Below are positions 8,550 to 17,100 of a stretch of 39,519 bases of DNA, in pieces (the stretch's first letter is position 1; each line of letters begins with the position of its first letter). A model generated the notes under the pieces. It saw only the letters and a list, made by a program, of their open reading frames with translations. It searched no databases and was not told the DNA's origin. The DNA lies in contig JAQWTH010000027.1 of assembly GCA_029242795.1 (NCBI GenBank), positions 1 through 39,519 of the forward strand, written 5' to 3'. This DNA comes from Candidatus Pelagibacterales bacterium (lineage in GTDB: Bacteria; Pseudomonadota; Alphaproteobacteria; Pelagibacterales; AG-422-B15). The position numbers and the translations under genes were made by a program.

Positions 8550-9704
8550 CTATTTATTAATAATAGTTTTAATATTTGCATCTACCCAGATACTGGATTC
8601 GTTTAAATCTTCAATATTTGGTTCATTTATATTTTGATGAGATTTGAAATAAAGCTCTATGACCCTTTCATTAAAATTAACAATTTTTGTATACTTAATA
8701 AAACCTTCAAGAAATAATTTAACTAATTTATCATTGATATAGTTGAATAGATGTGGGGCTATACCATCTTTTTGCATAATATATTTGCCAAGACTGAATG
8801 CTGGAAATCGCTGGTTATCAATCTCAAGGAATTCTAGTATTTTTAATTTGGTTAAATCTAAATCATGATTATTAGATCTATAGTCCTTATTTGGAAAAAA
8901 TAAACTTGAAATTGGAATCTCCATATTCGGTTGACTTAGAAAAGCATAAGATGAATTATCGTTATAATTTATAATACCATGAATTATTGACTGAGGATGT
9001 ATAATTGCATCAACTTCATTAGGCTGAAGATGAAAAAGATTTTTTGCTTCAATAAGTTCAAGTGATTTATTCATCATATTTGACGAATCGACTGAGATTT
9101 TATTTCCCATCTTCCATTTTGGATGTTTGATCGCTTGTTCAGGAGTTATATATTCAAATTTATTTAAATCTAAGTCTAAGAAAGGCCCACCCGAGGCAGT
9201 TATGGTTATATTCTTTATAGGTTTATAATTTCTATTCAACAATTGATAAATTGCATTATGCTCAGAGTCTAAGGGAAATATACTAGTTTCAAACTTATGG
9301 CATTTATTAAAAAGTATTTTTCCGAGTGAAATTATACATTCTTTATTTGCTATTGCTAAAGTTTTTCCTGTTTCCGCAATTCTTAATGCTAAAGATGCCC
9401 CCGATAGACCGGAAATAGCTAAAATATAGATATCAATATCTTCATTAATAAACGACTCAAAATTTTTAATACCATAAACAGTATTTTTTTTTTCTAAAAT
9501 TTCATTTTTATCATTTGATAAATCTTCGTTTGAGACTCCTAAGTTGTCACATTTATAGCGATTGGAAATATCAATTAGACTTTCGATGTTCTGATTGCAA
9601 GTTATGCCTTTTAAGCAATACTTATCATTTGTCTTATCTAGGATTTTTAGTACAGAGGTACCAATTGATCCTGTTGCACCAAATAAAATAATATTTTTAG
9701 GCAT
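8550..9704 (-). CDS. dxr: 1-deoxy-D-xylulose 5-phosphate reductoisomerase Dxr
   Basis: Makes MEP from DXP with NADPH, the committed step of the non-mevalonate isoprenoid pathway that supplies UppS in the same operon. The 384-residue protein shows the NADPH-binding GATGSIG at 9-15. Metal ligands are Asp146 and Glu148 in FPLDSEHNAI and Glu219 in LELIEA. It also has SGGPF at 171-175, HPKWKMG at 194-200 and IIHPQSIIHG. Length is slightly under the usual 390-400. Codons around residues 70-74 contain an uninterrupted A10 run (9484-9493), in frame here but prone to slippage. Its start overlaps the cdsA end by 8 bases. Confidence is very high. Confidence 0.98.
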   Translation of the reverse strand: MPKNIILFGATGSIGTSVLKILDKTNDKYCLKGITCNQNIESLIDISNRYKCDNLGVSNEDLSNDKNEILEKKNTVYGIKNFESFINEDIDIYILAISGLSGASLALRIAETGKTLAIANKECIISLGKILFNKCHKFETSIFPLDSEHNAIYQLLNRNYKPIKNITITASGGPFLDLDLNKFEYITPEQAIKHPKWKMGNKISVDSSNMMNKSLELIEAKNLFHLQPNEVDAIIHPQSIIHGIINYNDNSSYAFLSQPNMEIPISSLFFPNKDYRSNNHDLDLTKLKILEFLEIDNQRFPAFSLGKYIMQKDGIAPHLFNYINDKLVKLFLEGFIKYTKIVNFNERVIELYFKSHQNINEPNIEDLNESSIWVDANIKTIINK

Positions 9705-10389
9705 AATAAATTAATTTATGAAAATCAGATATAATAAATAAAAAAAATACAAAAATAAAAGAGTCCATTCTATCTAAAAACCCTCCATGGCCAATAAATA
9801 AAGTTCCAGTATCTTTTAAGTTAGATCTTCTTTTTATAAATGATACGATTGCATCGCCAATAAAAGAAAAAGAACAAATTAAAGAAGCTAAAATAAATAA
9901 ATTTAACAATATTTTATCATAAAAATAATAAGTAAAAAATAAATTTAATAGAATAACAGTTATAAAGCCTGAAATAGAACCACTATATGTCTTTCCCTTA
10001 CTTAATCTTGGAAATATTTTCTTACCTTGAAATAGATTTCCACCAATATATGAAAAAGTATCAAAAACCCAAAGAGTAAGAAGTATATAAATAAATATAA
10101 AAAAATTATTATCTAATGAGAAATAATAAAATGGACATAATATTAAAGTATATGCTGATATAAAAATATATATAGCTACTCCTATTTTAAAATTTGATAA
10201 TTTGAAAATATTCACTAATTCACTTAAAATCATAACTAAAAAAAAAATAAATAGTAAGAAGAGCAAGATCCCCCCTTGGTACAAAGAATAAATAAAAATA
10301 GGAACAAAGATTATTACAGAGAATAATCTTTTAACTAACTCTATATTAAAGAGTGATCTAAAATTTGATAAAATATTATTATTTACCAT
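9697..10389 (-). CDS. cdsA: Phosphatidate cytidylyltransferase CdsA
   Basis: Integral inner-membrane enzyme that makes CDP-diacylglycerol from phosphatidate and CTP, the precursor of all phospholipids. The 230 residues are mostly hydrophobic, with several membrane helices. Conserved segments are DTFSYIGG, KTYSGSISG and the C-terminal signature KRRSNLKDTGTLFIGHGG followed by FLDRMDS. The signature usually has Pro before GHGG; here it is Ile. The protein is short for the family (often 260-280) but contains all key regions. It overlaps uppS by 11 bases and dxr by 8, fitting the frr-uppS-cdsA-dxr order of proteobacteria. Confidence is high. Confidence 0.95.
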   Translation of the reverse strand: MVNNNILSNFRSLFNIELVKRLFSVIIFVPIFIYSLYQGGILLFLLFIFFLVMILSELVNIFKLSNFKIGVAIYIFISAYTLILCPFYYFSLDNNFFIFIYILLTLWVFDTFSYIGGNLFQGKKIFPRLSKGKTYSGSISGFITVILLNLFFTYYFYDKILLNLFILASLICSFSFIGDAIVSFIKRRSNLKDTGTLFIGHGGFLDRMDSFIFVFFLFIISDFHKLIYYA

Positions 10390-11090
10390 AATTTCTTTTT
10401 CTCTGGAGATATTTGAGTAGTGATATCTTTAGATGATTAAACTTAAAATCAGGCCATAATTTTTTTGTAAAAATAAGTTCTGAGTAAGCTGACTGCCATA
10501 GAAGAAAGTCACTCATTCGTAATTCTCCTCCAGTTCTTATTATTAAATCTGGATCAGGTATTCCATCGCTGTATAAATATGTTTCAAGTTTATTTACTTT
10601 TTTTTTGTTAACTACTATTTGTTTGACAGCTTCGATAATTTCTTCTCGTGCACTATAATTAAATGCTAAATTGATTTGTATGCCTGTATTCTGTTCTGTT
10701 TTACTTTGAACGTCGTTGATTATTTTTTTTATTGATTTTGGTAATTTTTTATTTGAACCAAAGTGTTTAATTTTAAAATTTTCCTTAAGCGATAGATTTT
10801 CGAATTTATTGTATGTTTGTTTTACAAAATTAAACAGGGCATTAATCTCAAGACTTGATCTTTTCCAATTATTTACAGCAAAAACATAAAGCGTAATGTA
10901 TTTCAACTCTATTGTTTCTTCGTTATTTATTTTTAAGAATGCTAATGGCGTTGTTAATTCCTTCTTTGTGACCAAGACTAGTTTTTAACTTATGCTTTTT
11001 TGCCCATCTCCGATTTCCATCCATAATAATTGCAAGATGATTTAATTTTATTATATTATCTTGAAATTTTTTATGAGCACGTAGGGTCAA
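10379..11090 (-). CDS. uppS: Undecaprenyl diphosphate synthase UppS, frame-disrupted
   Basis: Cis-prenyltransferase that makes the C55 carrier lipid for peptidoglycan and LPS. The C-terminal frame (from about 10950 to 10379) carries [49 protein letters not shown] and the YSELIF segment. The essential N-terminus [16 protein letters not shown] and [10 protein letters not shown] is in another frame, open from TTG 11090 and closed by TAA at 10923-10925. Removing one base between about 10925 and 10955, for example one A of the A5 run at 10930-10934, joins them into 236 residues, the normal size. TTG 11090 lies 5 bases after the frr stop and puts 22 residues before MDGN; ATG 11024 is possible but too late for the family. 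A conserved, essential gene split this way suggests a sequencing error or a rescued lesion. Confidence 0.9.
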
Positions 11091-11095
11091 AAAGA

Positions 11096-11653
11096 TTATA
11101 TTTTCTTTAAATCTTCTTCTTTAGATTTAAGGTTATCCTCTATCTCTTTTATATATTTTGAAGTAATTTCTTCAATTTCATTTTGACATTTTTTAGAGTC
11201 ATCTTGTCCTATTTCTTTATTTTTTTCTAATGATTTAATTTTTTCAATTCCATCTCTTCTAATATTTCTTATTGCAACTTTAGAATTTTCAGAAATTTTT
11301 CCAGCTAACTTTAAAAATTCAACTCTTCGTTCTTCTGTTAATTGGGGTAAAGGCAATCTAATCAATAGGCCTTCCGTTTGAGGGTTTATACCTAAATCAG
11401 ATTCACTTAATGCTTTTTCAACTATAGATACATTAGATTGATCCCATATTTCTACATTAATAGTTCTAGAGTCTGGTGTTGTAATGTTTCCGATTTGATT
11501 AATAGGCATCTTTTGTCCATATACCTCAGCTCTTATAGAGTCGAGCATATTTGGCGATGCTCTTCCCGCTCTAATTCCTGAAAGTTCAGATTTAGCTGAA
11601 CTAATAGTTGACTGCATTCTTGATTTAATACCTGATTTTATTTCTTCAAACAT
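11096..11653 (-). CDS. frr: Ribosome recycling factor
   Basis: Splits post-termination ribosomes together with EF-G. The 185-residue protein has full family length. It shows the start region of helix 1, the conserved [15 protein letters not shown] at about 23-37, the domain II segment [17 protein letters not shown], then [15 protein letters not shown] and the long C-terminal helices with VAIRNIRRD. Its ATG overlaps the pyrH stop by one base (TAATG), so translation is likely coupled. The tsf-pyrH-frr-uppS order is conserved across bacteria. Confidence is very high. Confidence 0.98.
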   Translation of the reverse strand: MFEEIKSGIKSRMQSTISSAKSELSGIRAGRASPNMLDSIRAEVYGQKMPINQIGNITTPDSRTINVEIWDQSNVSIVEKALSESDLGINPQTEGLLIRLPLPQLTEERRVEFLKLAGKISENSKVAIRNIRRDGIEKIKSLEKNKEIGQDDSKKCQNEIEEITSKYIKEIEDNLKSKEEDLKKI

Positions 11654-12366
11654 TATGATATTTCTGAATGACTTAGCTTATTCATAAACATTTGAACAAA
11701 ACAGTTTTTTTCTTGAATAGAAAATAACTTTATTGGAATTTTATTATCACGCGATATTGCAATAGCTGAAGTGTCCATAACTTTTAAATTTTCATTAATA
11801 TATTTTTTAAAGGTTAGTTTAGAATATTTTTTTGCATTTTTGAATTTTTTTGGATCTTTATCGTAAATTCCATCTACTTGTGTGGCTTTATAAATAACGC
11901 CACAATCAAGTTCAGCGGCTCTTAGCGCAGCTGATGTATCTGTTGAAAAGTATGGATTTCCTGTTCCAGCGGTACAGATAACAATTCTATTTTTTTCCAT
12001 ATGTCTTATGGCTCTTCGTCTTATGTAGGTTTCACAAATTGACTGAATTGGAAATGCGGACATGACTCTTGTTTGAACTTCAATTTTTTCAAGAGCATTT
12101 TGAAGCGCTAAACCATTTAATACAGTTGCAAGCATACCCATATAATCAGCATTAGCCCTGTCCATTCCTTGAGATGAAGCTTCAAGCCCACGGAATATAT
12201 TACCTCCACCTATTACGACACAAATTTGTGTTTTTTTAAGTAAAAGTTTTTTTAGATTTGCAGCAATGTTATTAACTGTATCAATAGATATGCCATAATT
12301 TCCAGCGCCCATGAGTGACTCTCCGGAAAGTTTAATAAGTATCCGGTTATTTTTCATTAAAGACAA
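11653..12366 (-). CDS. pyrH: UMP kinase PyrH
   Basis: Phosphorylates UMP to UDP for nucleic-acid and UDP-sugar synthesis. The 237 residues show the amino-acid-kinase fold with LIKLSGESLMG near the N-terminus, VIGGGNIFRG, GTGNPYFSTDTSAALRA and TQVDGIYDKDPK. The start chosen is TTG at 12366. GGAG inside the end of tsf lies 8 bases before it, a good Shine-Dalgarno distance, whereas the in-frame ATG at 12357 would be 17 bases away. The start is therefore supported but not certain; either way the kinase domain is complete. It follows tsf by 3 bases. Confidence in function is very high. Confidence 0.97.
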   Translation of the reverse strand: MSLMKNNRILIKLSGESLMGAGNYGISIDTVNNIAANLKKLLLKKTQICVVIGGGNIFRGLEASSQGMDRANADYMGMLATVLNGLALQNALEKIEVQTRVMSAFPIQSICETYIRRRAIRHMEKNRIVICTAGTGNPYFSTDTSAALRAAELDCGVIYKATQVDGIYDKDPKKFKNAKKYSKLTFKKYINENLKVMDTSAIAISRDNKIPIKLFSIQEKNCFVQMFMNKLSHSEIS

Positions 12367-12369
12367 CGA

Positions 12370-13188
12370 CTATTCTCCTAATTCATATCTAATGAATTTA
12401 TCTATCTTTATTTCTGAACTTGATTCTTTTGAGGAATTTTCAAGATAAGAATTTATTGATATGGAAGGATCCATAACAAATTTTTGATTTAAAAGAACAT
12501 TTTCTTCAAAAAATTTCTTTATTTTACCATCAATCATTTTAGAAATAATATCATCTGGCTTACCAGAGTCTTTTAGTTGCTCCTTAAGAATACTTTTTTC
12601 ATTTTCGATTAGATTTTGATCTAAATCTTCTTCACTTAAAGACTTTGGAGAGCTTGCAGCTATGTGCATGCAAATATTTTTGCCTATCTCTTCAGATACT
12701 TCGTCATTAGTAAATTTTAAGATAACACCTATTTTACCTAATCCATCTGTGATTTTATTATGAGTATATGTAAATGATTTACCTGAAACATAATCAGATC
12801 TTTTAAAAACAATATTTTCACCAATTTTAGCAATAGCATTGCTTATTAATTCAGAGGATTTTTCTGCAGTATCATTATTTTCTAAAATTACAATATCTAA
12901 TATATTTTTCACCAAAGATTGAAATTCAGAGTTTCTTGATACAAAATCTGTTTCAGAATTTATTTCTACAATCGCGGCGCCATTGTCAGATGTTTTTATG
13001 CCAACTAGTCCTTCATTAGCATCTCTAGTTGATTTTTTTTCAGCTTTCGCTATGCCTTTTTCTCTTAGCCATTTAAAAGCATCTTCTAAATTACCATCAG
13101 TTTCTGCTAAAGCATTTTTACAATCCATCATGCCTGCACCAGACATCTTTCTAAGGTCTTGAACCTGTTTAGCTGTAACTTGAGCCAT
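12370..13188 (-). CDS. tsf: Translation elongation factor Ts
   Basis: Nucleotide exchange factor that regenerates EF-Tu-GTP. The 272-residue protein begins with the UBA-like domain (VQDLRKMSGAGMMDCKNAL), then the core with EKKSTRDANEGLVG and the EF-Tu contact region INSETDFVSRNSEFQ. Two dimerisation-type repeats follow (IGENIVFKRSD and a second copy). It is slightly short against common lengths of 280-305. The start ATG overlaps the rpsB stop by one base (TAATG). Transcription is presumably from the rpsB promoter. Confidence is very high. Confidence 0.98.
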   Translation of the reverse strand: MAQVTAKQVQDLRKMSGAGMMDCKNALAETDGNLEDAFKWLREKGIAKAEKKSTRDANEGLVGIKTSDNGAAIVEINSETDFVSRNSEFQSLVKNILDIVILENNDTAEKSSELISNAIAKIGENIVFKRSDYVSGKSFTYTHNKITDGLGKIGVILKFTNDEVSEEIGKNICMHIAASSPKSLSEEDLDQNLIENEKSILKEQLKDSGKPDDIISKMIDGKIKKFFEENVLLNQKFVMDPSISINSYLENSSKESSSEIKIDKFIRYELGE

Positions 13189-13988
13189 TATTGAGGCACC
13201 ACTAATGAGCTGGAATCCTTCATGTCTACTTTTTCAGTATTACCGTCTTCATCAATGCTGTTTTGCTTAACAACATTTGTATCTTTTTTTTCTTCAAATA
13301 CAATTTCTTGTTTTGATGATTCAATTGTCTGTTGTATTAAATCACAATAAAGATTAATTGATCTTCTTGAATCATCATTACCAGGAATTGGAAAGTCAAT
13401 TACTTCTGGATCCGCATTTGTATCAACGATACCAATAACAGGAATATTTAAATTTTTTGCTTCAGCCACTGCTTTATGCTCGAGTTTAGTATCAATTATA
13501 AATATTAAGTCTGGTGCTTTTTTCATCTCACTTATGCCAAACAGCGACAGCATTAGTTTTTGATACTGTCTATCCATTTGCAGAACTTCTTTTTTTGTAA
13601 ATTCGTTGTTAGGATTGGACTTAGATACTTCTAACTCCTTCATTTTTTTAATTGAATTTGTAATTGTAGACCAATTTGTTAGCATACCACCTAGCCATCT
13701 ATAATTTACATAATAATGGTTTGTGTCCGAAGCTAATTGAGCAATTCTCTTGGATGCCTGTTTTTTAGTAGATACAAACAATATCTTTCCACCTTTTGAT
13801 ACGACATCATTTATTTTATTAAGAGCTTCAGTTAATAATCCTACCGTTTGTGTTAGATCGATAATATGCACATTTTCTCTAGTGCTATGGATATATTGTT
13901 CCATTTTAGGATTCCATCTTTGGGTTTTATGTCCAAAGTGTACACCTGCTTCAATTAAGTCTTTGAGACCAAAATTTGGTATAGTCAT
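13188..13988 (-). CDS. rpsB: 30S ribosomal protein S2
   Basis: Structural protein of the small ribosomal subunit. The start is taken as ATG 13988 ([20 protein letters not shown]), because GGAG lies 8 bases upstream and family members begin here. An in-frame extension to 14018 adds only unconserved residues. The resulting 266 residues are typical. Conserved segments are [21 protein letters not shown]-type [41 protein letters not shown] and [11 protein letters not shown] Ser/Glu/Lys-rich tail follows. It is the first gene of the operon running to lpxI. The leader carries hairpins that could mediate S2 feedback. Confidence is very high. Confidence 0.98.
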   Translation of the reverse strand: MTIPNFGLKDLIEAGVHFGHKTQRWNPKMEQYIHSTRENVHIIDLTQTVGLLTEALNKINDVVSKGGKILFVSTKKQASKRIAQLASDTNHYYVNYRWLGGMLTNWSTITNSIKKMKELEVSKSNPNNEFTKKEVLQMDRQYQKLMLSLFGISEMKKAPDLIFIIDTKLEHKAVAEAKNLNIPVIGIVDTNADPEVIDFPIPGNDDSRRSINLYCDLIQQTIESSKQEIVFEEKKDTNVVKQNSIDEDGNTEKVDMKDSSSLVVPQ

Positions 13989-14062
13989 ATATTTTCTCCG
14001 GTTGTTCATCCGCAACAATTTGACCCCATTGGGACCGGACAGCAGTTAGCTATCGTTACGTG
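13989..14062 (-). promoter_or_regulatory. rpsB 5' leader with tandem hairpins, candidate S2-responsive element
   Basis: Read on the minus strand, two stems stand side by side in an otherwise AT-rich region. The first is GATAGC-TAACT-GCTGTC (six pairs, one wobble). The second is GGTCCC-AAT-GGGGTC (six pairs, two wobbles, 14022-14036). The TCCGG between and into the stems (14035-14039) is complementary to CCGGA in the rpsB Shine-Dalgarno region (13996-14001), allowing an alternative fold that hides the ribosome binding site. In E. coli, rpsB is autoregulated by S2 through its leader; the same role here is inference from structure and position. Confidence 0.5.
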
Positions 14063-14074
14063 TTTAATTGTGTG

Positions 14075-14103
14075 TAATTAACTTAAAAATTGGAATACTT
14101 CAA
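14075..14103 (-). promoter_or_regulatory. Possible promoter of the rpsB operon
   Basis: On the minus strand TTGAAG (14098-14103) is followed after 17 bases by TAATTA (14075-14080). Transcription would begin near 14068 and give a leader of about 80 bases that includes both hairpins. The -10 match is poor and the region is AT-rich, so this is only a candidate. Confidence 0.28.
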
Positions 14104-14109
14104 TATAAT

Positions 14110-17100
14110 TTATTCGTCAAAACTTACTTCTTTAACCCCATAAATGGATCTTATTCGTTCAATCAAATTCGTATCAACTTGATAGAGATTTGGCAATGCA
14201 AGTCTTTGATTTTCAACAATAATATTTATTTTGTGATTTCCTTTTTTTAAATTAATTGCTTTGAATTCGTTCAGTGAAAATTTCTCATTGGCATATATTT
14301 GCAAAAGGGACGCCTTTGATTTTACCTTTCTAGCCTCTGTGTCAAAGGTCTTATTTTGATTTGTAAATGATGAGTATGACTGATTATTCATTTTAATAAC
14401 ATCTGCTATTTTATATATTTTTTTAGCTTCGCCCCTAAGGCCATTTCCATCATCAGAAAAATCAATACCAATAGCGTATGAGTCGCCTTCAACTAAAATA
14501 TCTCTGTACTTACGAAGATTGTTTTCAAATATAATGAGTTCATATATAGAGCTAAGATCTGAAAAATTTAAGAAGGCATATGCGTTCCCTCTGGCTGACC
14601 GTTTTTCCTTTTTTGATAATAGCGTTCCAGCTAACAAAACATTTTTTTCATTATGAAAGTTTTTATTAAGCTTAATTGTTTCAAAGTTTTTAATATCTAA
14701 ATTAGAAACTTTATTCAGAAATTGATTCAATGGATGTCCAGATAAATAAAAACCAAGTATTTCAAATTCTTTCATTAGCTTCATCTCCTCACTCCATCTT
14801 TCTTTTGAGGTAAACTTATATTCAAATTTTAGGGCCTCACCAAAAATATCTTCTTGATTGCTATTATTTGTATCGTGAAAATGTTTTAAATGTTTAATTA
14901 TTTCAGGACATTCATTAAATATATTTTCTCTTTTAATATTAAATGAGTCAAAACTACCTGAGCATGCTAAGGCTTCTAGTGTTTTTTTATTAGACACTGA
15001 TGAACTCACTCTTGTTAAGAAATCTTCAAAGTCTTTAAAGATGCCATTTTTATCTCTTTCTTCTTCAAGTTCCTTAATTGCCTCTATTCCAACGTTCTTT
15101 ATAGCTCCGAGTGCATATGAAATTCCATCTCCGTCACGCACAAAGTATGAATTTGACTTATTTACATCTGGAGCAATCAAAGGAATCTTCATTCTATCTA
15201 ATTCTTGTTGAAATATCGCTAGTTTATCTGTGTTATTAATATCTAATGACATAGATGCAGCAAAAAATTCAATTGGGTAATGTTTTTTTAAATATGCAGT
15301 TTGAAAAGCAATTAAGGCATAGGCCGCTGCATGACTTTTATTGAATCCATAATCCGCAAATTTTGATAATAGTTCAAATATATTATTTGCTTCGTTATCT
15401 TTTAGTCCATTTGAAATACAACCTTCTACAAATCTTTTCTTTTGAGCTGTCATTTCTTTTTGAATCTTTTTACCCATTGCTCTTCTTAGAAGATCTGCTT
15501 CACCATCTGAATAGCCCGATAATTCTCTAGCGACACCCATAACTTGTTCTTGATAAATAATAACCCCGTATGTCTCCTTTAATAAATCTTCTAGCAATGG
15601 ATGTACATAATCTGGCTTTTCCCTGCCGTGTTTTCTCTCAATATAAGTTGGAATATTGGCCATTGGTCCTGGTCGATACAAGGCAACAAGAGCAATAATA
15701 TCTTCAAATTTATCAGGTTTTAAATTTTTAAGAGTATCTTTCATACCTGGACTTTCTAATTGAAAAATACCTGTTGTTTCACCAGTTCCTAATAGATCAA
15801 ATGTTTGTGTGTCAGTTAAATCAATTTCTGATATGTCAAATTTTTCATACTTATTCACCAGCTCGACACAATTATTAATTAGCGTTAAGGTTTTTAAACC
15901 CAAAAAATCGAATTTTACTAACCCTGCATTCTCTACCCACTTCATATCAAATTGAGTTAGAAAAATATTTGTATCTGGATCACTATATAATGGTACATCC
16001 TTATAAATAATGTCCTTTGATATAACTACTCCAGCAGCGTGTATTGAAGCGTGTCTCTTTAAGCCTTCTAATTTAAGAGCGATACTTAAAAGTTTTTTAA
16101 TTTTAGGATTTTTGTTTGCTTCTTCCGTCAGCTTTGGTTCATCATCAATATATTCTTGAAGGCTTAATTGCCTCGAGGGATCGAATGGTATCAATTTAGT
16201 CAAATAGTCTACTTGACCATATGGAACACCAAGTACTCTTCCAATATCTCTTAATACTGCTCTTGCTTGAAGTTTACCAAAGGTAATAATTTGAGCGACA
16301 TGATCTTTACCATACTTCTCATAAACATAGTTGAGAACTTCGTCTCTTCTGTCCCTACAGAAGTCAATATCAAAATCAGGTAATGAAACACGCTCAGGAT
16401 TTAAAAATCGTTCAAAAATTAAACCAAAATGAATTGGGTCTAAGTCAGTTATCTCAAGACACCATGCAACCAATGAGCCAGCGCCTGAACCTCTTCCAGG
16501 TCCAACTGGTATATTATTATTTTTCGCCCATTTAATAAAATCGGCAACAATTAAAAAATATCCCTCATATTTCATATTAATAATAATATCTAATTCACTA
16601 TCTAATCTCTTCTGATATTCACTCCTTAATTGATTTGATTCTTCATCATTTTCTATTTTTTTCATTTTTAAAGTCTGCATCACTCTTTTTTCGAGTCCTT
16701 CGTTTGAAATTTTTCTAAGAAGATCTTCTTCTGTATTTTCCGCTCCTTTTATAAAAACTGGTAGTATCGGATTTTTAATTTCAGGCTTAAATGAACACCT
16801 TTGAGAAATTTCAATTGTATTTAATAAAGTTTCTGGAAGATCATGGAATAAAGATTCCATTTCATCAACAGACTTAAAATAATGTTGATCAGAAAATCTA
16901 TATCTATCCAATTGTGATACAAATTGCTTCTTTTCTATACAGCTTAATGCATCATGAGCCTCATAATATTCTGGTGACTCAAAGTAGACCTCATTAGTGG
17001 CGACTAAAGGTAATGTATTATCATAAGCTAAATTAAGAAGTGAATTTTCATTTTTTTTATTTGAATTTCCTAGTCTTTGGATCTCTATATATAGATTATC

